Shown: positions 57,987 through 64,000 of the stretch, piece after piece | Position numbering within the stretch: position 1 is the first letter of the stretch | Layout: the number at the start of each line of letters is the position of its first letter | DNA from: [Clostridium] asparagiforme DSM 15981 | GTDB taxonomy: Bacteria; Bacillota; Clostridia; Lachnospirales; Lachnospiraceae | Assembly (NCBI GenBank): GCA_025149125.1 | Contig: CP102272.1 | Span: 2,666,001 to 2,730,000, forward strand | DNA length: 64,000 nucleotides | Direction: 5' to 3' | The notes under the pieces: model-generated | What the model saw: only the letters and a program-made list of their open reading frames with translations | The model's database searches: none | Told to the model about the DNA's origin: nothing | Position numbers and translations under genes: made by a program

Positions 57987-58367
57987 TTATAAGATTTGTT
58001 CTTGCTCTTGGGCGGCTGCCTCTTTCAGCCGCAAAAAACTCTCGGTGCTAATAACGTGTTCCATCCGGCAGGCGTCAGCCTCTGCAGTCTTAGGGTCAAC
58101 GCCTGCGGCGATAAGCCGCTCTGTAAAGAAACAATGACGCTCATAGATGGTTTCAGCAACTTCCAGGCCTATATCGGTCAGATAAAGAAAGTGATCCTCG
58201 TCCATCGTGAGAAAGCCGCCGTCCCGCAAGGTAGCCACCGCATGGCACACGCTGGGTTTAGACACATCCATGTGCCGGGCCACATCTACAGAGCGCACCA
58301 TACCCATCTTCTTGTGGAGGACAAGAATAGCTTCCAAATAGTCCTCCCCGGACGCATGAAGTTTCAT
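57987..58367 (-). CDS. DtxR-family metal-dependent repressor (copy 4)
   Basis: A 126-aa two-domain protein, nearest to copies 1 and 3: SGEDYLEAILVLHKKMGMVRSVDVARHMDVSKPSV, then YERHCFFTERL and DACRMEHVIS. Extra C-terminal residues (EAAAQEQEQIL). GGGGGGATCT precedes ATG 58367. It is followed by a winged-helix gene and preceded by the relic of an ABC half-transporter. Confidence 0.87.
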   Translation of the reverse strand: MKLHASGEDYLEAILVLHKKMGMVRSVDVARHMDVSKPSVCHAVATLRDGGFLTMDEDHFLYLTDIGLEVAETIYERHCFFTERLIAAGVDPKTAEADACRMEHVISTESFLRLKEAAAQEQEQIL

Positions 58368-58412
58368 AGATCCCCCTTCCTAAAGCTATATCGCCCAGCT
58401 AAGGCTTTCCTG

Positions 58413-58799
58413 CTAAATATGGTACGATTTTTTGTTCAGCCCTTTCTTTTTCATCAATTTCTCATGTGGTCCCAGCTCGGCCAATTTGCCATCTTTTAGA
58501 ACGATGATCTGGTCGGAATTAACGCCAGTACGGAGCCGGAGTGTAATCATCATGACCGCCTTGCCCTCCACCAGTTTTGCTATATCTCAACCAGGGCCAG
58601 TCCTCCGCAGATTCGGGTAAACAAACAAGATTTACCGAGTGATGTAATAAATTGATAAATAAGGTTCAAAAGGACAAATTGCAGCCAGTGCAGCCAAAAA
58701 TCCGGATAGAAGCACAATCCCTTTATGACCTGAAGCTAATTCCAGGTAACGCGCCAGCCTGATTTTTGCCCTTGGCTGCTTCTTATTTTGTCGTGCTAT
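58413..58799 (-). pseudogene. internally deleted ABC exporter-fold gene (relic of pair 5)
   Basis: One minus-strand frame runs 128 codons from ATA 58799 (perhaps a mutated ATG behind GGAGGG) to TAG 58413, with two internal stop codons. The first part resembles an ABC half-transporter start (KIRLARYLELASGHKGIVLL, AICPFEPYLSIYYI). The second resembles the end of the ATPase domain (DIAKLVEGKAVMMITLRLRT, SDQIIVLKDGKLAELGPHEK). About 450 middle codons are missing. It directly follows the second ECF operon, in the place where module 4 has its ABC pair. Confidence 0.8.
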
Positions 58800-58801
58800 T
58801 C

Positions 58802-60280
58802 CTAACCCTCCTTTTGGTTATATCCTATTTTTTCTAAAAGAATCTCGGCTCCTCTGATTTGAAAATCATCGGTAATGCAACCATTTTCAAGGCGTATTGC
58901 CCGTTCACAGCAGGCAAGCGCACACTCTGCGTCATGGGTAATGACGATAATAGTACGCCTCATCTTTGCCAGTTTGCGGATCATCTGGCTGACATTCCGC
59001 ATATTCGTGCCGTCCAGCCCACTTGTAGGTTCGTCAAGTATGATAATAGGAGCTTCGTGCATCAGAGCTACGCCAAGAGCAAGCCTTTGCTTTTGCCCTC
59101 CTGACAGCGTAGAGGGATGCTGTTTGAGAAACGGCGTCAGTTCCAGGGCTTCCAGAATTTCTTCTGCCGCTTGCTTCCGCTCCGGGCTGACCTCTGAGCC
59201 GGTAGTCAGTTCATCCAGCAAATCCTCACCAAAAAGCTGGCTGTCTAAATCTTGGGGAATATACCAAACCTTCCCCAAGCGGCTTTTGGGTCTACAATGC
59301 TTTCCGAATAAAATAACTTCGCCGGATTTCTCTTTCAAAAGCCCTGCCAATATTCGCCCTATGGTGCTTTTGCCCGTCCCGTTGGGGCCAATCAGGGCTA
59401 TCACTTCACCCTGACGGCATTGAAAGTCAATATTCTTTGCTACAATCGTTTCACCAAAAGAGTGGTTTAGTTTTTTCACTTCTAGGACAACCTCGCTGGT
59501 TGCCGCAGATGAGATTTCTGTCTGCTCAATCTGATGTAGGTCAGGAGTGCGGAGCCCCAGCGCCTGAATTTCCTGATTAGTCAGAGCTTTCATTTGTTGT
59601 GCGGTAAATTCTCGCACAATTTTTCCTTTCTGCACACACAGAAAACGGTTTGCCAGATCCATCAGATAATAAAGCCGGTGTTCCGCTATGATAATGGTTT
59701 TTCCCTGTTGTTTCAGCTCTCGGATAATGTCTGCAAAACGATAAGTAGATGCAATATCCAGATTAGCGGACGGTTCATCCATGACATAAATTTCCGGGTC
59801 AATCGCCTCTACCGATGCAATCGCAACCTTCTGGCGCATTCCATAGGACAAGCTGTGCAGGCTATGATCCAGAATATCCTGAATCTTGATGTCCGCCGCC
59901 GCCCGGTGTACATGGTTCCGAATTTCCTCATGGGAATAACCGTAGTTTTCACAGCCGAAAGCAACCTCACCGACAACCTCATTGGCAAAAAACTGGCTCC
60001 TGGGGTCTTGAAATACATTCCCCACGATTTTGCCGCGCTCCCAGGAAGGAATTTCTTTCAGCGGTTTTCCATCCACAAAAACCTCCCCGCTTAATTCCCC
60101 CTCGTAAAAGTAGGGGATTAGCCCGTTGATCACTCTCGTCAAAGAGCTTTTTCCACTTCCTGATGGACCAGTCATAACAATGACCTCTCCGGCGGCAATG
60201 TCTAACGATATATGTTCCAGTTGATTTCCGTTCCCGCCATAGGAAAAGGTCAGGTCGCGGATCATAATTTCTTTTCCCAT
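58802..60280 (-). CDS. ECF transporter fused double ATPase, module 5
   Basis: A 492-aa protein with two nucleotide-binding domains. First: Walker A GPSGSGKSS, signature region LSYGMRQKVA, Walker B YVMDEPSANLD, IAEHRLYYL. Second: Walker A GPNGTGKST, signature LSGGQKQRL, Walker B IILDEPTSGLD, ITHDAECA. The first signature LSYGM departs from LSGGQ. ATG 60280 with AGGAGG is chosen over 60334. It overlaps the T component gene by only its ribosome-binding site. Confidence 0.89.
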   Translation of the reverse strand: MGKEIMIRDLTFSYGGNGNQLEHISLDIAAGEVIVMTGPSGSGKSSLTRVINGLIPYFYEGELSGEVFVDGKPLKEIPSWERGKIVGNVFQDPRSQFFANEVVGEVAFGCENYGYSHEEIRNHVHRAAADIKIQDILDHSLHSLSYGMRQKVAIASVEAIDPEIYVMDEPSANLDIASTYRFADIIRELKQQGKTIIIAEHRLYYLMDLANRFLCVQKGKIVREFTAQQMKALTNQEIQALGLRTPDLHQIEQTEISSAATSEVVLEVKKLNHSFGETIVAKNIDFQCRQGEVIALIGPNGTGKSTIGRILAGLLKEKSGEVILFGKHCRPKSRLGKVWYIPQDLDSQLFGEDLLDELTTGSEVSPERKQAAEEILEALELTPFLKQHPSTLSGGQKQRLALGVALMHEAPIIILDEPTSGLDGTNMRNVSQMIRKLAKMRRTIIVITHDAECALACCERAIRLENGCITDDFQIRGAEILLEKIGYNQKEG

Positions 60281-60290
60281 TCCATTCCTC

Positions 60291-60992
60291 CTACAAAAGG
60301 CAGCAGAACACAGCAACTCCCACGCTGACAACAATCAAAAAGCAATCCAGCGCAGCAATCCGGCTGACATAGTAGCTTTCTTTCTTGTAGGGGCTTTCAA
60401 TTCCCCTTACTATGGCAGAAGCGGCTAACTCGTCCGCGATCTTTAAGGAGCGGAACACCATCGGAACAATGGCGTATTCCAATGTGTCCATTGGATGCCT
60501 CAAAACATTGCTAACCGATTTTAAGAAGCCACGAATTCTCATGGCTTCTTTGACTTCTCCAAATTCATGCAGCACAGTCGGAGCAAAACGGAGCATGACG
60601 ATCAATACAAGCATGATACGGGTAGGGATCGGCATTTTCCGCAGGCTGGCTGTCAATTTCCCGGACGGGATTTTAGCCAGAAGATAGGCTGGCATGGCGG
60701 GGAGTAACAGTTTGTAAATCATGCTGAGTAGTAGCGGAGAGGGGATGCTGAACTGATACTTTGTCTCAATCATCAGCCATACAATAGCTACTAAATAGAC
60801 CGCAAAGCATCCGAGCGCTTGTTTATATAAGCCGAACCAGCAAAGGATCAAAAAAATCCAAAAGGTAAAAATCCCATGCCCCAAAAAACTTGTTGTAAGG
60901 AAGGTCACAAGGCAGGCGCACAGCGTCAGAAAAAGAACTGTGCGCCCGTCGATCTGGTCAATCCGTCTTTGCCTTTTTTCTTTGGCCATCAT
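60291..60992 (-). CDS. ECF transporter T component, module 5
   Basis: A 233-aa CbiQ/EcfT-type membrane protein. The ATPase-contacting motifs are VKEAMRIRGFLKS and ASAIVRGIESP, corresponding to those of module 4. It overlaps the S component gene by 4 nt; a second ATG at 60989 is possible. Confidence 0.87.
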   Translation of the reverse strand: MMAKEKRQRRIDQIDGRTVLFLTLCACLVTFLTTSFLGHGIFTFWIFLILCWFGLYKQALGCFAVYLVAIVWLMIETKYQFSIPSPLLLSMIYKLLLPAMPAYLLAKIPSGKLTASLRKMPIPTRIMLVLIVMLRFAPTVLHEFGEVKEAMRIRGFLKSVSNVLRHPMDTLEYAIVPMVFRSLKIADELAASAIVRGIESPYKKESYYVSRIAALDCFLIVVSVGVAVFCCLL

Positions 60993-61600
60993 CCTACAAT
61001 GCCTGCTTTTTGGAAATGCTTTCTGAGCAACCGCTGGCCGAACAATGTACCAAGAATTGCAAGAGCCGCAGTAATGACAACACCCAGAAGCATCAGTGCC
61101 GGAGAAGTCACCATAGAGAGCTGCATATTCAAGGTATTTGCATCAAAACCGCTGCTTGCTGCCATTTCCTGATAGCTGTCCCAAGCCCACCACAGCGGTA
61201 CGGCGCAACCGACAAAGTTGCCGATAGCATTGACCGTCCAGCCAATTCGATTGCGGACAGCATTACGGTATGTATCCTTGCCAATCATGGTCAGCTCGGC
61301 GATAAGTGCTACCACCAGAAAATACGGGATCAAGAACATATAGCCCATGATGCCTTGAATTAGGCCATAAACAGCGGCCCATGCGAACAGCAGCCCATGT
61401 TTGTTGACGCGATTTGCTGCAACCAAATAAAAAATGGCGCCGATAAAGGCATCAATACCAGCAGAGCCGTACAGGTACACCACCGGGAAAGGCAGCGTAA
61501 CAGAGCCGATAACCATTGCGATGAGGAAAGTAATTACCATCATTGCCGCAATCGTCATAATGTCCCGAATGCCAAATTTTTTCTTCACCGTTTGTTCCAT
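60989..61600 (-). CDS. ECF transporter S component, MptD/Trep_Strep family, module 5
   Basis: A 203-aa membrane protein with five or six helices. Ends RLLRKHFQKAGIVG, like the module 4 S component. GGAGGG precedes ATG 61600. Low similarity in the middle suggests a different substrate from module 4. First gene of the operon, behind an unusual iron-box palindrome. Confidence 0.83.
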   Translation of the reverse strand: MEQTVKKKFGIRDIMTIAAMMVITFLIAMVIGSVTLPFPVVYLYGSAGIDAFIGAIFYLVAANRVNKHGLLFAWAAVYGLIQGIMGYMFLIPYFLVVALIAELTMIGKDTYRNAVRNRIGWTVNAIGNFVGCAVPLWWAWDSYQEMAASSGFDANTLNMQLSMVTSPALMLLGVVITAALAILGTLFGQRLLRKHFQKAGIVG

Positions 61601-61618
61601 TCCAGAACCCTCCTATAA

Positions 61619-61664
61619 TAAAATAGCGGTGTGGTTAGCATTAACTAACCACACCGCTATTTTA
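61619..61664. promoter_or_regulatory. iron box embedded in a 20-bp-arm palindrome with T-run
   Basis: The box GTTAGC-ATTA-ACTAAC (61634-61649) is the centre of a perfect inverted repeat with arms 61619-61638 and 61645-61664 (core arm AAATAGCGGTGTGGTTAG) and a 6-nt loop. Read as RNA on the minus strand it is a terminator-like hairpin followed by TTTTATTA and then the Shine-Dalgarno of the S component. Confidence 0.75.
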
Positions 61665-61669
61665 CAACA

Positions 61670-61685
61670 GTTCGCATCCGCTAAC
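61670..61685. promoter_or_regulatory. second, imperfect iron box, ECF module 5
   Basis: GTTCGC-ATCC-GCTAAC, one mismatch in the left arm, 36 bp from the centre of the first box. Confidence 0.55.
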
Positions 61686-61726
61686 TACTCCGAAGGAAAA
61701 GATAAACTACGAAAACAGCCCAAAAG

Positions 61727-62683
61727 TTAATTCGTTTTTTTTGCTTTACGATAATCCTTTGGAAGCAGGCCAAACACTGCTTGAAAAGCTCTCGCAAACT
61801 TACTAATATTTGAATATCCAAGTTCACCAGCTATTTGAGTGATGGATTGATCTGTTTCCTGTAAATAAACAGCCGCAAGATTCATTTTGTAATTCTTGAT
61901 ATGCGCATAGGGAGTGTCACCATAAATCTGTTTGAAAATAGCCTGAAATGTGACCTTGCTCATTGGCTCTCTTTGCAGGAGTTCTTCTATGGATATTTTT
62001 TTGTCCAGGTTTTCTATAAGTTTATGTCGGATACGCTTAATGATTTCAATTTGCTCTTTGGAATAATATGGTGCCTCATACTGATCTTCAATCCGCAATT
62101 GTTTGATATGGTAAAAGAGTTCCAATAATTTGATACGGAAGTAGTCTCGCCCTTCAGAACCTTTTGCAGCATACAATTCATCAAAGATATGCAACAAGCG
62201 CTGTGGTGTTCGACATAAAAACCACTTTTTTTCTAATTCTAATTCTCGTCCGAGATTTAGAACATCAATGTTGTAGTAAGAAAAGAGTTGTTGTGTTTCA
62301 GAATCGACAGAATCTTTATCAATCACACAGCTCAGCCCTACGCTATTTCCAAAAGGAAAAGAATATGCTGCAGGAACATTAGCAAGAGCATTGATGCAAA
62401 ATTCGCCTTCTTTCATGTGGAAAACTTTGTTGTTTCTTAGCTCAAACTCAACACGTCCTTTTTGGTAATGACGGATTTCAATGATATTTTTATTAGGAAT
62501 AGGCTCATGGAAAGTATCTGGGCAATTAAAATCCATAAAAATTAAGTCAATACCAGGGAAAAGGGCGTAGTCATACAGACGGCCTGTTCCATTACATTTA
62601 TATTCGATTTGAATATAATCATTATGTTCATCAGTTAACGTAGCATATTCGCCATACCATTCTGTTCCACGCAGCTCTTTCAC
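61727..62683 (-). CDS. AraC-family regulator, module 5
   Basis: A 318-aa protein. Sensing half GTGRLYDYALFPGIDLIFMD and YQKGRVEFELRNNKVFHMKEG; AraC domain ISIEELLQREPMSKVTFQAIF and ITQIAGELGYSNISKFARAF. More AT-rich than its paralogues at 33.3 and 48.5 kb. GTG 62683 with AAGGAG at 6 nt. Upstream of the ECF operon on the same strand, behind its own promoter and iron box. Confidence 0.86.
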   Translation of the reverse strand: MKELRGTEWYGEYATLTDEHNDYIQIEYKCNGTGRLYDYALFPGIDLIFMDFNCPDTFHEPIPNKNIIEIRHYQKGRVEFELRNNKVFHMKEGEFCINALANVPAAYSFPFGNSVGLSCVIDKDSVDSETQQLFSYYNIDVLNLGRELELEKKWFLCRTPQRLLHIFDELYAAKGSEGRDYFRIKLLELFYHIKQLRIEDQYEAPYYSKEQIEIIKRIRHKLIENLDKKISIEELLQREPMSKVTFQAIFKQIYGDTPYAHIKNYKMNLAAVYLQETDQSITQIAGELGYSNISKFARAFQAVFGLLPKDYRKAKKTN

Positions 62684-62703
62684 GGCAATCTCCTTCTTTC
62701 GTG

Positions 62704-62719
62704 GTTAGCTAAAGCTAAC
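62704..62719. promoter_or_regulatory. DtxR-type iron box, AraC module 5
   Basis: GTTAGC-TAAA-GCTAAC, perfect arms, immediately downstream of the -10 element at 62723-62728 on the minus strand. Confidence 0.78.
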
Positions 62720-62722
62720 TAT

Positions 62723-62751
62723 ATACTAAATTGTTTTTTCGTTCTCGTCAA
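62723..62751 (-). promoter_or_regulatory. promoter of AraC gene, module 5
   Basis: The minus strand reads TTGACG (62751-62746), a 17-bp spacer, TAGTAT (62728-62723), followed by the iron box over the start point. Confidence 0.65.
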
Positions 62752-62802
62752 GGCAAATTCACACTGTATACTTTTCTCTACCTGTGCTTTCAGCATATGT
62801 AA

Positions 62803-62859
62803 CTAAATATCCATGCCGACAGTAGGTTCATCTAATAAGAAAACATGAGGGTTTGACAT
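62803..62859 (-). pseudogene. ABC ATPase fragment (Walker B only)
   Basis: An 18-codon minus-strand frame reads MSNPHVFLLDEPTVGMDI, a Walker B/D-loop sequence with no Walker A or signature nearby. It is a scrap of an ABC transporter gene. The remaining sequence to 63058 includes a 27-codon plus frame (62861-62944) of unknown meaning and a GC-rich inverted repeat; no intact gene. Confidence 0.55.
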
Positions 62860-63058
62860 GATGTTCAGTGCAATGTACGTCTCACAGTTTGAACTGAAAT
62901 ATGTAGATATTGCTGTGAAATTCGGTCTAGTTGCCGTCGATTGAGTTTACGGAAACTTAAAAGCATCGGCCCTTGATTATGTAGTATAAATGCACTAATC
63001 CACCTGCCCCACAACATTTTACAGTTAGGCGGGGCCGATATATCTGCTTGTAATGATT

Positions 63059-63088
63059 ATGGGGCGCAGACATAAATCTGCGCCCCAT
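63059..63088. terminator. hairpin after ICE gene
   Basis: ATGGGGCGCAGA (63059-63070), 6-nt loop, TCTGCGCCCCAT (63077-63088), lying 9 bp past the stop codon of the 63.1-kb gene. Confidence 0.7.
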
Positions 63089-63096
63089 TTCACACT

Positions 63097-63783
63097 TTAC
63101 TGGTAGTTCTTATCATAATAGTGAACATAGACATTGTAGTCCCGAAACCGGGTGATCAAACGAACCCAGATATACAGATGATCGGTCTCGGAATAAAGGT
63201 TGAATTCCGTTGCCTCGTTGGTAGGCTGTGCATAGCGGCAGAACCGCCGCATGGTTTCCAGCGTCTTGAAGGCCGGCAGTTTGAACAGGGCACTCTGAAA
63301 CTCGTCAATTTCTTTTGCCAGCTCTGGAGCCGGTTTTTGCCCACGCTCATCATGCCAGGTCGTCCACCACCGGCACCCGTCATAATCGGAGCGGGAGTAA
63401 GCCACTTCGCTGACAGGTCGCTTGGTGGCCTGCATGGGGGGAGTATAGGTGTGCTGGAACACTTGATCAAAGCCGCAGGTGGTCTTCAGATAGCAGTCAC
63501 GACTTTTTTTCAGCCTCAACAGCCGACCCTGCTTAATCGCGTCCCATTCTTCAAGAGGCAAGGGAATATGCGCTGCATCTCGGAGAGCTTCGTCCATCCC
63601 GCAGGCCTCACAGATCTGGACATCCACATAGCGGCTAAGGGCGTTTACCATCAAATGCGGAGCCAACGGGGCGCCACACCGCAGACATTTGGGCGGATCT
63701 GCGGCGTCACCGTCCGCATAAAGTTTCTTGTCTTTGCGCCAGGCTGCTTCCAACAGCCCCTTGGGGTAGAGCAGCAGTTTCAT
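63097..63783 (-). CDS. zinc-binding hypothetical protein of conjugative-element type
   Basis: A 228-aa protein. Two CxxC pairs (KCLRCGAPLAP, about residues 33-36, and ICEACGMDEAL, about 57-60) would bind zinc. The remainder is rich in aromatic and charged residues, with YSRSDYDGCRWWTTWHDE. ATG 63783 with AAGGAGG at 8 nt is chosen over TTG 63789. Proteins like this are typical cargo of Firmicute ICEs next to relaxase/replication genes; function unknown. Confidence 0.65.
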   Translation of the reverse strand: MKLLLYPKGLLEAAWRKDKKLYADGDAADPPKCLRCGAPLAPHLMVNALSRYVDVQICEACGMDEALRDAAHIPLPLEEWDAIKQGRLLRLKKSRDCYLKTTCGFDQVFQHTYTPPMQATKRPVSEVAYSRSDYDGCRWWTTWHDERGQKPAPELAKEIDEFQSALFKLPAFKTLETMRRFCRYAQPTNEATEFNLYSETDHLYIWVRLITRFRDYNVYVHYYDKNYQ

Positions 63784-63785
63784 TG

Positions 63786-63968
63786 TCAAGTCCTCCTTTT
63801 TTGAGATTTCTTTTTCTTTCCTGCCTGCTGGCGGATTTCTGCGGTTTCTTTGAAAGTCTGGATAAGAGGATTTTCATGTCTTGTGTCACTCTGGCGCCGC
63901 CGATCTTCTGACCAAGGCGCGTATACAGGAAGTTCCCCTTGATAAAACGAAAGCAGGTTGGTGGCCAT
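63786..63968 (-). CDS. 60-aa hypothetical ICE protein
   Basis: ATG 63968 after AAAGAAG. Soluble; SFYQGELPVYAPWSEDRRRQ is followed by a Lys/Arg-rich C-terminus (KKKKSQKRRT) that suggests nucleic-acid binding. It ends 2 bp before the start of the 63.1-kb gene, so the two are in one operon that continues beyond the window. Confidence 0.55.
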   Translation of the reverse strand: MATNLLSFYQGELPVYAPWSEDRRRQSDTRHENPLIQTFKETAEIRQQAGKKKKSQKRRT

Positions 63969-64000
63969 ATCTTCTTTGCGGCGGTGAATATAGTGTTGCA

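Noticed and set aside
1..64000. Siderophore biosynthesis (NRPS, NIS synthetase, isochorismate enzymes)
   Set aside because: No adenylation, carrier, IucA/IucC-like or isochorismate synthase motifs in any large frame. The window appears to be uptake-only.
1..64000. tRNA or rRNA genes
   Set aside because: No cloverleaf-like block ending in CCA with the GGTTCRA loop, and no rRNA-like conserved segments, were noticed by eye.

Overview
The gene content (Trep_Strep/MptD ECF transporters, DUF3793, Tn916-type HTH_16/sigma pairs, CprABC-like lantibiotic resistance, VbhA/Fic) together with Shine-Dalgarno sites close to GGAGG and GC-rich third codon positions point to an anaerobic gut Firmicute of the Oscillospiraceae/Ruminococcaceae type. 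This is inferred from gene content only. No rRNA or tRNA was recognised. Most of the window is an iron and metal acquisition island assembled from repeated cassettes. It is interleaved with relics of integrative conjugative elements (ICEs) at 42.9-43.9, 55.1-56.3 and 63.1-64 kb. Layout: 0.08-0.8 DtxR-type repressor plus orphan winged-helix protein; 5.6-0.86 (minus) YclNOPQ-like siderophore importer followed by a peroxiredoxin; 9.2-5.6 (minus) AraC regulator, 26-aa and 90-aa membrane peptides and a P1B-type ATPase resembling a ferrosome (fez) cluster; 10.3-9.3 (minus) DUF3793 protein and flavodoxin, divergent from a second DtxR protein; 11.4-14.2 sigma-factor/zinc-ribbon operon; 15.4-14.3 (minus) methyltransferase, HMA protein and a small membrane protein; 19.8-15.6 (minus) and 20.0-26.0 (plus) two mirror-image TetR + ABC-ABC cassettes, the second carrying an IS1182-family insertion; 26-27 Xre regulator and SLOG protein; 27.2-30.4 ZIP transporter plus three methyltransferases; 30.6-37.9 ECF transporter, AraC regulator and ABC-ABC pair; 38.1-43.0 two-component system with CprABC-like peptide-resistance transporter; 44.1-48.4 third TetR + ABC-ABC cassette; 48.5-54.5 AraC regulator and nickel/peptide-type ABC importer; 54.6 third DtxR protein; 56.5-57.4 VbhA-like antitoxin and Fic; 58.4-57.4 (minus) fourth DtxR protein plus winged-helix protein; 62.7-58.4 (minus) AraC regulator, second ECF transporter and the deleted remains of a fifth ABC exporter-fold gene. 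What ties the cassettes together is a palindrome of the form GTTAGC-N4-GCTAAC, closely like the DtxR/IdeR box. It occurs 13 times, almost always just in front of an uptake or methyltransferase operon. At 27.0 kb it exactly fills the 17-bp spacer of a near-consensus promoter. The window itself encodes four DtxR-family proteins that could read it. No siderophore synthesis genes (NRPS, NIS) are present, so the simplest reading is a cell equipped to take up many foreign siderophores or metallophores under iron limitation. TetR and AraC regulators would sense individual ligands and DtxR would impose the iron-replete shut-off. The least explained parts are the iron-box methyltransferase operons, the intrinsic-terminator hairpins placed directly in front of several uptake genes, and the ferrosome-like locus.
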